Source: Antitrichia curtipendula (lineage: Eukaryota > Streptophyta > Bryopsida > Hypnales > Leucodontaceae). From it: a stretch of 64,000 nucleotides of DNA. The notes below the pieces were generated by a model that had not been told where the DNA came from, did not search any database, and saw only the letters and a program-made list of their open reading frames with translations. Of this stretch, positions 48,136 through 61,400 are shown piece by piece. Every line of letters begins with the position of its first letter. Position 1 is the first letter of the stretch. The stretch is from positions 26,598,001 through 26,662,000 of the forward strand of contig OX579635.1 in the NCBI GenBank assembly GCA_951230915.1, given 5' to 3'. The position numbers and the translations under genes are program-made.

Positions 48136-49539
48136 TGACCTTTTTCTTGTGATTTCTCAACAAATGCAAAAATATGTTGCTTGCCAACTTTGCTTCTCTG
48201 CATACACCTAGTATCGCATCTTCCATTTTTATTTCCAGTGGATTCAAAATGTATCTTTAAAAATCTATTTGTAAGCATTGGGTCAGCATTGGGTCTTTAG
48301 GGATTAGTTTTGTGAAGAAGGGCTCATAAGTGTGGATTGAATGGCCATTTGGAACTCCAACCGTGGTTGTAAATTAAAATGTAGTTATGGAATAATTACA
48401 AGTTTGAAAACTATAATCCTAATTACTTTTAGCAATGCATTAGCATTGAATTATTCCTTATGATATTATTCCAAATAAGTTTAAGAAGAATGAGTCTACA
48501 AATATTAACTCAAAGTGAATCAAAATATTTATTAAAATGATTTTATGATTTGACAATTTATAAAAATATCCAACTAGACATTTAAATGTATGACATAAAA
48601 ATTTGCTTTCATATAGTTGAAAATAAAGGAAATAAGAAAATAATCACAATTCTAAACTAATATATAGAATAAGACCATTTTCTTTACAAGTGATTCCTTG
48701 TAAATATTACTAAAATCTTCATTGAAAATGCAATATCCCCTACCGTGTAGTTTTTAAATGAATACATTTTAGATGGGATTTTGGGAGCAAATACCTTATG
48801 ATAGTGAGATTACAAAAGTTTTTTAAAAAACTATAAATTTGCTTGGGGTGAAGTATGTAGACTCAAAATCATCATTGACTAAAAAATCATTATATTTAAA
48901 TTCTTTACTCTTGCCTAGAATGAAGGCATTGAATTTTGAAGGTGCGTAGTGTAGACATCCAATCTTGGAGTCAATTTATAGCATATATGTGTTTAGCACT
49001 TCGAAATTATATCATGAGAACTACAATTGCTTAAGAATACTTGTATACAAAGCAAGGCTAATATATTTATCTTTGTTTGTTCTTGAATAAATTCAATCAT
49101 AAGATATTTTAATTAACATGTTCAAGTACATCTTTCTAACTTCATAGAGTAAAAATCCCTACCAATTGCAAGTTCATTGTTATTAAAGTTCAAAAAGTAG
49201 ATTTTCCTAGCCTTCCTCAATAGTGAACATTTGTCTCTTTAACATTTTTGCAAAAAATGCTTGTATCCTATTAGTTGTACATTTCACTTAGTATGTTGAA
49301 AAATGGCTAGAGAATATATGAAAAATATATATAAAACAAAAAAACTTTAATATTTATGTCAAATAGAAGGTAGTACTCAATGCCTAAATTGCCAATAACT
49401 TTGACAATTAATTGAGAATCATCCATTCCGATGGTGAAGATGTCCTAGTAAGAAATAAATATCCTTTATTATTGTTTCTATTTGAATTTTTAAAATTTGA
49501 TTTCAAAAACAATTTTATGTATTTTTCCTACCTTCATTG
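48136..49539. other. AT-rich spacer, nothing recognised
   Basis: No gene or distinctive structure was seen up to the CACTA element. Confidence 0.45.
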
Positions 49540-50635
49540 CACTAGAAGAAAATGATGAGTTTTGCGACTACAAAGAGCAAGTGGTTTTGAATTGCATCGG
49601 ACATTTGGGAGTGGTGATAATCTAGAAGGCTGTAGAGGCCCCTAGTTGTTGTGAACAAGTTTTCTAGTCGCACCGTAGTTGCAAGGCAAAATGTTTTAAT
49701 TTCTCATTCTGTAGCTTACTCAGAACTTCATCAATGTGCTTTATGACGTGGTTGCTTATGTGGTATTTGCTACCACGTACAAATTACAACTCAATTGTGT
49801 CTAGTTTGCAACTCATTTGTCACTTCATTGTGACTCGTCTGTGATTCATTTGTCATTTGATTGCAACTTGTTTGTGGCACATTTGCGGCTTGCTTGTGAC
49901 TTGTAGAATTTGTAGATTTCAAAATCTATGAAGTGTGTAAAATCTAAAATTGTAAGAAATCCAAAAATTGTAGAAATCTACAAAATATAGAAATCTTAGA
50001 ATTCTATTAACAAAATTTATTACAGAAGGATACCATTACTTAAAAGTCTTATATGTCCAACTAATAGTACTCTTGACAAGTAATATGGGACAATTATTAT
50101 TACACAATCAGAAAATGATTTGAAAATAATTTAAAAACAACTACTAAACAACTACAAAACAACTAAGAAATGACTAAAAAACAACTAAAAAATATTTTTT
50201 GTCATTTTACAATTGCAATTGTTTCCTAATTGTTTCCTAATTATTTCCTAATTATTTTCTAGTCGTAGACTAGTTGTTTTCAAGTTGAATCCTAGTTGTT
50301 TTCTAGTCAAATTATAGTTGTTTTTAGTCCCAATCTAGTCATTTTCAAGCTAAATTGTAGTCAAATTTAGATAATATGCGACTGCAGAGTTGTCTACATT
50401 GACAACTATGATGAATTTTGGATGTAGAATATCTCACAATAATTCTAAATGACAACTCTATTACCCTCCCATGATCCTAAATTCAATTCTACGACTATTT
50501 TGCAACTACGACAATATACACGTCAAAATTGGTGCAAGTAGAGAGGGATTATAGTCACAGTGCAGTTGTATAGGACACTTAGTCCCAAAGTAGTTGTTGA
50601 ATACCAGTTGTAGCGGACACGTTTTAATTCTAGTG
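49540..50635. mobile_element. Non-autonomous CACTA (En/Spm-type) element
   Basis: The element begins CACTAGAA (49540-49547) and ends TTCTAGTG (50628-50635). It is flanked on both sides by TTG (49537-49539 and 50636-50638), the 3-bp target-site duplication expected of CACTA transposons. The 1096-base interior has many short subterminal motifs in both orientations: GCGACTA, ACAACTA/TAGTTGT and TTTGTGACTTG types, dense at about 49760-49900 and 50130-50370. There is no transposase frame, so movement would depend on an autonomous relative. Matching ends and an intact duplication suggest fairly recent insertion. Confidence 0.8.
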
Positions 50636-53600
50636 TTGTCTGCTATATAAGGTTACTTATAACTTCCATTTCATTTATTGGAATAAATTTTTTTTAAGGT
50701 TTTCATAAGGGTATCAATTTATACTACCAGATAAAATAATTAGTATATCTTCAAATATGTTTTTAGCAACTCAATTTGATATTGAATCTTTTTTTTAAAT
50801 TATAAATTTTTCAACACCAATTGGAATGACTTCATACAAAGCTTTACATGTAGAGTATGATGATTGAGATCCATTCAACTATATTTATGCAAAAAATTCC
50901 AAATTATAAAGTCAATAGAACTTACCCAAATTTTCAAAAAATCTAAAGTAGGTTTTTTAAGTCTGAAAAGACAAGACTTATCACCAAGGTACTTTATCCA
51001 AAATGATCAAATCAATAGGTGCATTTTTTCATTTCTAAAGGGATAACTTAGAAAATCATCCATTGGCCACTTTTTGGCCTCAACATCTTTACAAAGTCAA
51101 CCCCTAAAGTATTTCAATGATTAAGACGAATTTATATAATTTTGAACACGGTTCCGTAAAAGCAAATTTTTATGCAATTTTTTGAAACGTTTATGTATAG
51201 TAAGGATCTCTTTTAGCTTTCCAATGAGTCAATTTACAAAAGAAACAAGTTTGTGGTTAAAGATTTATATTTTGTTTTTTAAATTTTCTTGAACTTTTAT
51301 ACAATTGAAAAATTATTATTGAAAAATTGAATTTTTTAAAATTTTATAGAATAGATTCATATTCTAAAAACAATTAATTATTCTATTCTAATGTTGTTCT
51401 GATGTGAGATAAAAGATATGGAAAATTATGTTTTGCAAGCAATCCTAAAATATTTTTTCCAAAATAACTATGAGGTTTAAATATTCGGATCTTAGTTCAA
51501 TTTTCACAAGTTTTGGAAACAAAACAGTGCCTATGATTTAGATAGTTTTCTACGACATTTTCAATATTGAGATTGACCTATTTCAATTTCATCATACATT
51601 TATTAGAAATTTCATTTTTTCTATTATCTTACAAATACTTACATGTAATGGTTATTCAAAAGATGAAAATAAAGATTTTTTTACCTTTTTTTAAAATATA
51701 TATGTCCATCTCAATTTTCTAATATAGTATCAAATTCCTCAAATAGCAAAAGACAAGCATTTTTCTTTAAAAGTTTAATGGTTGAAACTTCACCTTTTGG
51801 AACAATTAGAAAAGCTTGTTGTACTACTTTGAACATTATGATGTTAGAGATGCTAAAGAATTAGGCTTTAAAAAACTGTCATTACATGTTTCCAGCCCCT
51901 ATGGACAGCTGTGAGTTCCCCAAGGTTCCAAGACTCTAAAACTGTCTGGAATTGCACTGAAGCACCTGCATGACATAGCAGAGGGACTGCCACGTCATAT
52001 TTAATAAAATAAAAATCAATTTTTTTTTGTTCATCTTGTTTTTTTATAAGATTTTTTTTTTTTTTTTTTTGAAATTTTTTTTTTTTGACAAGGGCTATTC
52101 TTTTATTGCCGGGAGAATAGCGCCTGGAACAAGCCCGAAACGGCCCTCCAGACCCCCCCTCAAAATATCTAATGTGGAGAAGTAGACACTTGACAAATTA
52201 GGTAAAAGAGCCTATGTTTAAAAGTTACAAAAGAGATAACAAATTTGACCAGTCTTTTGTGTTTTCAACATGTATTGTCTTGTAATAATTTTGTGGTGGT
52301 TTTGTTGAAAAACACTTCAAAAACTTAAACAACTGATACCTAAAGCTCTTTAAAATCCAAAATGGTTATGGACAATTGGAGCATCCAAAGTGAAATATCA
52401 AATACTAGTTTTTTTCTCTTATTTTTTTTTCTTGAAAATGGAAAATCAAAGGATCTTCTAAGAATTATAATTTTTACAAAGATCCAATAATTACTAAATT
52501 TTATTTTATTTTTAATTTTAAATTAGACAGGTGCAACTCAACAATATTTTGCTTTAAACATTTGCATGCTTCTTCCCAACTTTAGGCTCTATCCAAATCT
52601 GAAGTCTTTTAAATCTTTTTGCAAAGTAGAATTTAAGTTATGGGGCTTGAAAGCTTGACAAAACCCCTTCGACAACAATTTGGGTAACCTTGAAAAAATC
52701 CATTGTGTTTCTCTTTGTTTGGTCATACCTCATACATACATTATTTTTAGACCTCAGTTTCTATGCAAGCCCCTTGTGTTGGTAAAGAATACAATTCTAT
52801 ACTTACAATTTCTAAAAAGTAGTTAAAATTTGTTTTTTATACCTATTTTAAGGTGTTGTTATTTGGCAATTTGGAAAACATTCTCTAATTTTTGACCCTA
52901 GAAAGTTTAGGAGTCAAGGTATTTGCAACTAATTCTGACCTTTTCCAAAATCAATCTCTAAAAGGTTTGTCTAGATTGTGGAACCTCTATTCTTGAGAGC
53001 CTAGGATCACTTTAGAATATTTCTATTTTTAGCACTTTGAAACTTTGTAGCTTTGTAACAAAATCATACAATATTTAAAAATTGCATTAGGAGAGAATCT
53101 AGAATGCTCTTTTAATTTCCAACAAGATCCAACCAAAAAATTGCTCAATTAGGAACAATGTTCAATTCCTTATTATTCGGACACAAGTAGGTGACATCAC
53201 TTTGCTTCTTTAGGGTCAATTGATTAGTGGTCCAGATAAGGGCCTATTTTTTCCATTGGTGGGTGGATTCTAGGGCTTTTGGGGGCATTACAGTATTGGA
53301 CTGCACCATATAAAAACAATTTGGCTAAAATATAGTAACAAATCATGATGTTTTTTATAATAAAACTGCAAATAAAAAAAATCTTGGATGAAATCGCCAA
53401 ATTGTAGATGTAATTAAAATTATGCACATGTAATATGTGCTAATGTGATATTTTATATCCAATATGTGAATGGATGGATGTTGAAATTTGAAGCACCACT
53501 ATAACATTTTATATCACCTCATTGCAATTGCTACAGTGAATGAAAAACTGGTCTTGTGGTGAAAAAAAACAAAAAACAAAAAACCTAAATCAGGATTTTG

Positions 53601-53990
53601 CGGAGCAAAACATGACCATGGCAGATGAAAATGATATGGTCACTTTGGCACTTCATAAAAAATGAAAGAAAAGAAGAAGCAATAGTGAGTTCTCCATTGC
53701 TCTCCCCTAAATAGTTGAACTTCACTCCACGGTTATTTTTTGGAGCAAAATTTTGCTCAAAAGCAATGAATCTTTTTTTATAAAAAGTATTTGGCAAACT
53801 ATTCTTCTTTTCCAGTGAATGAAATCACTAATTTGCTACCAAATCCTGGGACGGTATCGCTCTATTTTGGATGAATGTACATTGTTTTGGGTGAATGCAT
53901 GGAATTTCATCCATCGATTGCAAGTTTCATCCATTTCTATGGATGTAAATAGCTTCGTCCTTCCAGTGATTATCGCCGGCTTTCTAAAAT
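50636..53990. other. AT-rich spacer with scattered repeats
   Basis: Bases about 50965-51110 resemble 31500-31600 and, inverted, 63160-63250, and a left-type end TCAACCCCTAAAG is at about 51099. A long T-run at 52050-52088 is followed by a small GC-rich patch with an 8-bp hairpin (52094-52101 with 52114-52121). Bases 53385-53520 resemble 34090-34245. No gene was recognised. Confidence 0.4.
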
Positions 53991-54610
53991 AAATGGAAAA
54001 CAACAACCTGCCTCCCTCCCTCCCTCTCGCTCAAAGTGTGTGTTCGTTCGATCTCCGAGACAGCAAAGGACAACTCTGAACTGGGTGTGAGACATGTCGC
54101 AACACGTGTTCCCTTCGCAACTGCGCAGCTTCAAACGGGAGAAGCGCCTGAAGATAGCTTCAAACTGAAAGAAATGGTAAAAAGCTCCGGCAGCTAGTGG
54201 AGGGAGAGCATGTAGACTGTTGACTTTGGGGTCCCCAAAGACAAAAGTTCACGACAAATGTGAAAGGCATTCGTGCCGGTTTGCCATTAAGATCAGGCTC
54301 TCCTTTATAACGTACGCAGCCCAAGTGGCAAGTGGACACCTTCATCAGTCCTAGTGGAGCACGCAGGCTTGGACTCGGAACATGCGGGACTTTCTCTTTG
54401 TTTTTTGGACTAGCCAGCTACGCATCCTCAGTCCTCACGACAAGCCAAGGTTCACTTGCGGACGGGGTCCACTCATCACGCATTCACGCTCCGTCCTTAC
54501 CAGCGTAATTTTCCTGGCTTTTTCATGGGATCAGTCTTATGGGGCGATCGGGTACAAGATGGAGATGCCTACTTATCTTGTTTTAAACAATGTTGATACC
54601 ATTTGAATTG
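53991..54610. other. GC-richer island, no gene identified
   Basis: It begins with a CCTCCCTCCCTCCCT microsatellite. GC content and CpG-containing sequence resemble a promoter or first-exon region, but no start codon with a good donor or any recognisable frame was found. Like the island at 34.26 kb, it directly follows a copy of the same dispersed repeat. Confidence 0.25.
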
Positions 54611-57600
54611 CGTAAATTACATAAAAATTTGGAAAGTTCCCACCGTAACTCAAATGAAATTGGTCAAATGTTTTATAATTATGTCTCTTACGTATAAAGT
54701 TGTGTTTTTTTGTTGCAAATAAAACTAGAATGTTAAAGACTACACCAGAATGTGATAGTGGAGTGTGTGATAATGAGGAACAACATAATTTCAACATGAA
54801 TTGCCAAAGAACAACTGGGCCCATCTATACCAAATGCAGTGATTTTAATCCAACTTTCATGTAACTGTCATCCATTCACGCATACAGTGTGAAGGATTTC
54901 GAGGTTTGATTGAGTGGGTCAAGGATTTCGAGGTCTGATTAAGGTCTCACAACTACGGTAATCCACCTCTTAGCGTGAGTGACAGATCGATACTAGTGAA
55001 CAATATCGTCCCTGGAAACAGTTCCCTTGCCGAACTTCACATACCAAACATCGAGACGACAGAACCCATCCAAAATTTGCCACACCAAATTTATAAAATT
55101 GCGGTGCCTGGATATGCATGACCATTCCTCTTTAATATATTCGAGTACATATACTGTACTGTACAGTATATGCATCTCGAAGACGAAACGTTCAAATAAG
55201 AACATTCCAATAGAATCTGAGAAAAAAGAAGTTGCAGAAGCGATGCAACTTCTTGCCAAATCCCAGAACCTTGGGGAGCAATAGCTAGAAGCATATCTAG
55301 ATTTACAACATTCTGGATTCGAACTTCAGTTTGCGATAATCGAGTTACTTGAACAACCATTCTCCACACACCACAGGCTAGAGTTCTCCATCAAGTCGTC
55401 CAGGCCGAAACATCGCTTAATTACATCATTCTGGACCTAAGATAGACGGGTCTTGAACGTGAGTAAGACTTTGTGTTTCCTTCACAGCACAAACAACATC
55501 TACATCACGTGGCTAATAAAAATAAAAGAGTCCCAAATGATAGGCTGCAGTAAGATAGTGGTGTGAAGTGGTATATAGCCTGAAGCCCCTGAAGACAAAG
55601 CATGACATCGAAACTGATTCCACGTTTTTACTCCAGACTCAGTATTCATCTAACACCTTTTACAGTCCCCGAGTTGGACTGTCGACCTAAGCAAGAAATG
55701 CCTGACCAGGACTAACTGCTCTCGAGGCACATTTACATTAGACTCCATCACTGCTGACAGTATTCCACAGACAATCTTGAAAACTAACAAAAACATCCCA
55801 TTTAAAAGGATATTGATCATGAATATAACCACCACAAAAGATCCCCATTTAAACTAACAAATTAAACATGTTAAAGACCACAGTATCAGTTTCATAATTA
55901 ATTAAGAAAAATTTGAAGCATGTCCATATCATGATAAGTTTCTAGACCAATATCTCAAATAGAACAGACATTTCATTTAGAAGTTTCTAGCTATGCAGTA
56001 ATCCGGAATATTCCAGAATTTGTATTATTCCGATATATTGAAAATTAGAAATCAAATGACATTTCATTCCGTAGAAATTTCAAAATAGATCTATTTTGAC
56101 ACAAGCGTTGAAACCGACCAGCCCAGGAGAATAGAGGACAGATGAACCCTCACTGCTGCTAGCAGAGACATCTTAAACAGGAGTCATCTCGGGGTGCCTG
56201 TGTAAACTGCAGAGGGATCCCGACTTTTTACATTCTAACCAGAAAATAGAAGTAGGCATGTTGGCATAATACAAGTGGTGTTAACTTTACATTAGTTAGT
56301 GTCAGAATATTGTGTTCTTAGCAATAACTTCATAATGTACTAGCAACAAATGCGCATTCCTTGAATATTATCTGGATATTGGTATGATGCTCTATCAGAC
56401 TAACAACAGTTTTCCATTAGTAAATTTGAGATCTAATAGGAGACCTTTTCAGAAGACAGCAGAAAGGGCACCTTGGACTCATCATGTACAGCACCGACAA
56501 TTGTGTCGTACACAAGAAAAGAAAAGACGGTTCAACCAATTTCACTCTAAGTCTAAAGAATACACCACAAACTTTGAATAAACAAATCAAGGTTTACTGA
56601 AAAGACGACATGTTTCACAAATTCATAAGTTCAAAGTCCTCAACACATGGACGGTATCAAAGACAAGGTGATAAGACCAGCAAGAACGCTTGGGTAGTTG
56701 GGTAGCAAAAGTTAGGGCACAAGGTGCAAAACAACAATACTGCACTCGACAAAACAACCCAAGCATATAACACTTAAAGATAGAAAACATAAATAAACCA
56801 GAGATAATAGTTCGAAAATAATCATACCTCTTTGCGACTCCTGAGGAGACTCGACAGAAGTTCAGAGCGCTTCCGCAGTGCTTTGTAAGTTCATAAAAAG
56901 CCCAAGGTCTGCTCAACTCTGAGAGGCTGCGTGTAACCAAACACTCGATATGAGGTCGTTAACAATACTCTGCATATCATGATAGCATTCGGCAACTCGT
57001 AACTTTAACACAAACATTCATGCCCACATGATTCCAACCATAGCAACAGTCAATCAAGTCGCATGGGTCTCCGAGTGCATAGACCTGATGACGGGCACCA
57101 TGTTCATACGAAAAGTAGATTAGTACCGCACGCACTCATCAAGCAGCTTCAGAAGGACATAAAGCAAATGCTCAGTCCTACAAACATAACAGAGTGAATC
57201 GGAATTAAGTCAGCAGATCATGCCTGCGTTCAATTCAAAGTCGGGACAACTCTACAACATGTGTGTTCACCTGATCATCGGTGATCTTCATCAATTTAAT
57301 CACGGATATATCAAGTGTTGAATACATCAGACCTCCAATCCCAACAAGGGGATTGTCTAGCTAGCTCCAGCTGGTCAATGGTACATGGACCCCGCGGTCG
57401 ACTGCTCCTGTTGCCCGCACTGACGGAGCGAGCAGGCAACCCATTGATAGTTCGCATTTACACTGTCTAGCAAAATTTGCTGCAAGTGAAACGTCTCCCC
57501 AACGTCCACAGCCCCCCAAGACAGTGGATTCCAGGATCGACGGCGTTTAGACATAACCACAAGGACTCGCAAGTCTCGGATACTAATTTGCATCTACCTT

Positions 57601-58283
57601 CTGCAAGACCACGTCACCCGAATCAACGCTGCCTGCGAACTCCACTCATACCTACCTGCCTATCTACCTGCCAGCTAGCTACCGAGCCTTATTCTCCCAT
57701 AAAACCTTCAGATAAGTGCGGAAACACACGAAAAAAACTACCCGAGACCTCAATCTACACCCAAACAGAGCGAACTGCCACCGAATCAACGCTGAACCCC
57801 CGTTCCTACTTGTCTAGACCCGATTTGCCAACGGAAAATTAGAGGGACAAAGTTGATTAGACACCAAGGCAGTCGTGGCCCTTCTGAGCAGTGCAAGCAG
57901 GTCGCTGCACCTACTCCTAGGCGGATTCAAACTGGACTTGTAGGCTATTACCGGTTGCTCCACACTATCATATACATGAAGTTGGGAAAAAATTTAAAAA
58001 AATTTAAGAAAGGTTCCATGAATAAATACCCTGTGCAGTCACTGGATTTACAGTACATGGCTCCGGAAGCGTCGAGGGTTTTGAAGGCCTGCATGCCCTA
58101 AATCTACCATCATGCCTGCCGGTCTCGACTGTGTGACTGCGAAAACAACAACCAGCAGCTCCAATTGCTAGCGCAGAGCGACGCCCAAGGGACCACAACA
58201 TCCATGCTTCATGGACATGGCCGCGTAGAATTCCTGGGTCCCAACTCGATTGATCCCGCGAGCTCAGTCGTCCGTCGTCCTGG
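54611..58283. other. Downstream region of the AHL gene, no clear coding frame
   Basis: Composition is intermediate, between coding and desert. Short coding-like pieces and splice-like motifs exist on both strands (for example around 55200-55285 on + and 56830-56940 on -), but none joins into a frame. It could hold a non-coding transcript or a spliced 3' region of the AHL gene. A near-perfect 11-bp hairpin (55148-55158 with 55162-55172, CATATACTGTA) is present. Confidence 0.3.
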
Positions 58284-59141
58284 TTAGTATGGTTGCGACC
58301 TCTGCGCGTGACTGCCGCTCGACGCCCACTGACTGAGAACGTCCTGCGCCGTCGTCAATTGCGCGGCCTGCTGGCTGCTCAAATTCGGATTGTTGCCACC
58401 CTGAGGGACGATGCTGTACAACGACTGTAGGGCCGTCGAAGGGTTGTAAGAAGCCATCTCCGGCGCTTGCATTGCCGGCGCCCCCGAAGCCCCCGTCGCT
58501 TGCAGAAGCGGAGGCTCGTCGTCCGCCAGAGGCAGCCGGTCGTACGTCGCGCCCGTGAACGACGTCGCGATCACCAGCACGGGACTGGCGGCCATCAGCG
58601 CCCCCGCCACGTACCCCCCCAGCACCTGACCCGACGCGCCGGCGAACGAGATGGTGAGCCCCGTCGGCGGTACGGGAGAAGGCGGAGGCAGATACGAGCC
58701 TGACAGCGAGATGATCTCGAACCGACCGTGGATGGTCACCGTGGCGCCCGGCGTCGTCGGCTGCCGGAGCGTCACATTCGTCACCGTGCCGCTCCCGCCC
58801 ATCACGCACACGCCGCGCTGCCGACGCCTCGCGAAGTCGGCGACGCTCTCCCATACGTCGTGGCCGCTCGCCACCTCCAGCACGTGCGGACGCATGGCAT
58901 TTCCATTCTCGCGCGTGATGATCACCGGGGGTTTAGGTTTGTTCTTTGAACCGGGAGGTCGCCCTCGCGGCTTACGCGACGCCTCGCCGGGGCCGGGCGG
59001 CGCTTTGGGTTTGCCTTTGCTGCGCTTGTGGGGCCTTCCCGGCACGCTGCCACCGCTGCCTTGCTCCTCGTCCGACGAGTTGTTCCCGGGCGGAGACGGC
59101 CGCGACCCCGCCTCCGCTCCCCCCTCGCCGACCCCGGCCAT
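58284..59141 (-). CDS. AT-hook nuclear-localized (AHL) protein, clade A
   Basis: DNA- and chromatin-binding regulator acting in the nucleus; relatives bind AT-rich DNA and form trimers through the PPC/DUF296 domain to control growth and development genes. From the first in-frame ATG (59141) it has 285 residues. A type-I AT-hook, [12 protein letters not shown], is at about 59-70, after a basic, Ser/Pro-rich N-terminus. The PPC domain covers about 84-205 with [32 protein letters not shown] and [18 protein letters not shown]. The C-terminus is Gln/Asn/Ser-rich and likely disordered. One uninterrupted exon with a single type-I hook fits clade A, whose genes lack coding introns. The frame stays open upstream to about 59300 without another ATG, so a spliced, longer N-terminus cannot be excluded. 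The gene is very GC-rich compared with the surrounding desert. Confidence 0.93.
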   Translation of the reverse strand: MAGVGEGGAEAGSRPSPPGNNSSDEEQGSGGSVPGRPHKRSKGKPKAPPGPGEASRKPRGRPPGSKNKPKPPVIITRENGNAMRPHVLEVASGHDVWESVADFARRRQRGVCVMGGSGTVTNVTLRQPTTPGATVTIHGRFEIISLSGSYLPPPSPVPPTGLTISFAGASGQVLGGYVAGALMAASPVLVIATSFTGATYDRLPLADDEPPLLQATGASGAPAMQAPEMASYNPSTALQSLYSIVPQGGNNPNLSSQQAAQLTTAQDVLSQWASSGSHAQRSQPY

Positions 59142-61400
59142 AAACACATGCCCGAACTCCAGCGGCGCTGGCTGGTGCGGCTGCTGGTGCGGCTGTCTGT
59201 GCCTGTCCTCCCAGAGCTTCTCGGTGTGGCCCCTCACGATCCCCCACGGTGCATCAATCTGAGTCACTTTATACGAAGTTAGGGTCGCCAGCGCGCACAC
59301 TCGGGTAGCTCACACACAAGCGACGCAGGGACGGAGGGGAGCGAGCGAGCCAGGGGCACTTCTACCTCTCCTCAGGTCAGCCTAGCTACCCTCACAAACA
59401 AACTGATGAGGTGCGGGAAACACTTACTTCTTGCTTCCGGGCTCTCGTCACGAAGCCGGGTGTATCCTCGATGAGCGTGACCCAACACCCTGGAATATCA
59501 CTTTGGCTCTTCAGCAGGCCCACCACGCAGCATGGGAGGGAGTGACCCCAAGCTAGATGCTACGCAACTGATCGCTCTCGTACTTAGTCAGGATCTACAT
59601 CACGCAGCAGGCTCCCTCTTCTTCTTTGCAAATTAGAGAAATGATGTCTCCAAGTGTTGCTCGACGTAATTCTCTGCTTCCAGTACAAAGGTGTGCGAAT
59701 TTTGACCGAAAATCCGAATCGCTGGGGATTTTTAGGTAGTGGAGTTCGAAAATACGATAGTGACAGAATAGGGTGCTTTATCATGAAAGACGCCTTTCGC
59801 AGTCACAATTCAGTCAAGTGATGGTAGGAAAAGACACATGTACTCACACGTGGATAGAAGCTGCGTAGAATTCAGACGATGGAACCTGAACGATTTCGGC
59901 CGCGTCCTTCGTTTCCCAAATGGGTTCTCTGAAGTGACCAGGAGTATGATTCAGTCACAGATTGCTGCTAAAAACTCAGTAATGTCTTAATCCCAATTAC
60001 GCATGGACGAGAATACCCACCCCGAAAATGGATCACCAGGTTGGCTCAAGCCTGAAGCGCAGAATGGGAATCAATCGTTCCAGGAAAGGACGGGCGCCTC
60101 TGGCAAACCTGACCCCGACGATGTACCACACCAGATCGCGCGACCAGTGGCACTTGATGTTGACCTGCCTGCAAGGTGGTATTGTCAACTACTCTCCAAA
60201 GATGTCCGCCTCCCGAACAACAGATACCAGATTCTACTCGCACCACCTTCCACCAGGGAAACTACAAAACCGTCCCCTCCCCTGCCCTACGGATCCCCAA
60301 CACGGATCACCCCCCTCCTCCCAAATTCCAACACCTCAGTGCGCAAAAGCAGACTGGCTGTACCAAAGCGACTCCCCCTGTACTCTGTACTTCACCCGCA
60401 AGCACGTGAAACTACCCCACCAGTAAGTGCGCAACAACACTACCTTAGTCTCATCCTACTGACTTCAAAGGAAAGCGCTGGGCTCGACTCGACTCGGCTC
60501 GGCTCGGTTCGGCTCGGCTTGCCCCCAGCAGCTCCAGGGAAGCAGGCAGGCAGGCAGGCGTCGTCAACTGGAGTCCACCTCTGTCAAGCCCACGAGGACT
60601 GCAAGTCTGCGAGCCACTGTAGACAGCTCGCAGCAGCAGGAGCAGTAATAAGAGTCGGGGAATGGGAGAAGAGCGACTGAAAGGACCGTTCGCATGCAGC
60701 GAGGTCCCGGTGGCGTGGGCACTGTAGATGTGGGTGCCGTGGTGACGACTGACGAGGCCCACACCGGAAGAACTGTTGGGCAACGAGCGAGCTCGCTAGC
60801 TAGCGGGGATCGCAAGGTCGTTCGGAGAACGAAAGAGAGGTCGCAGCGAAGCTCCGGGTGGGGTACGGCGGGGCGTTCTGCGGGTGGGGTAGCCTGCGTG
60901 CCACCGGCGCTGCTGGTTTGCGAGCAAGGATGGCCAAGTTAGACTAACTTCACTTACGTTCCGGGCTTCCGGCGTTCCAGCAGCGTGATGAGTGTCTTGG
61001 CGCTGCAATGGACCTCAACAGAGGACCGAGTGATTCGCGTTCGTCGAGGGGGGGGGGGGGGGGGCAGGCAGGCGTCATGATTCGCGTTCTGACGATGGCG
61101 ACGACGCCACTGCCCTCCCTGCAGGTGCGGCAGGGCTGAGCTTTGACCGCCAGGGCCTGGGCGCACCTCTGGACTCTGGAGCGCTGGAAGGGGGCCAGTG
61201 CGCGACGACAACGTGCGGGGATGGGCACCCGTCCTGTGCGGGCGCCCGTGGGAGGTGGGCCTACCGCCCCCTAAACTAGCTAGCCTAGCTAGCCAGCCTC
61301 TGTCCGTGTGCCCCCTGCCCCGCGCTTCCGGCCAATGGACAGGCATCCCCCCCTCGTACATCCAAGCTAGGAAGTCCCTTCTAGACTATTGGAAATTTGG
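59142..61400 (-). promoter_or_regulatory. GC-rich leader and promoter region of the AHL gene
   Basis: GC content is high throughout, with simple repeats (GCAGGCAGGCAGGCAGG near 60541, a long G-run near 61046). On the minus strand a donor GTAAGT at 59427-59422 and an acceptor CTCAG ending at 59259 could remove a 169-base leader intron. Another GTAAGT donor is at 60957-60952. The open frames here lack codon bias and family features, so they are read as non-coding leader and promoter. The transcription start is not fixed. Confidence 0.4.

Noticed and set aside
52020..52090. Long T-runs as a polyA tail of a retrotransposed copy
   Set aside because: No upstream gene-like sequence in either orientation and no flanking duplication could be recognised.
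55200..56940. Coding-like pieces (for example EKKEVAEAMQLLAKSQNLGEQ on +, and an Arg/Leu-rich piece near 56840 on -)
   Set aside because: Each is short, stops quickly and cannot be joined to neighbours with consistent phase, so no gene is claimed.
58651..59262. 203-codon ORF on the + strand opposite the AHL gene
   Set aside because: It is the antisense shadow of the GC-rich AHL coding sequence.
60003..60680. 225-codon ORF in the GC-rich region upstream of the AHL gene
   Set aside because: Low-complexity composition, overlapping equally long frames on both strands, simple-sequence tracts and no splice or family evidence. It is long only because the DNA is GC-rich.
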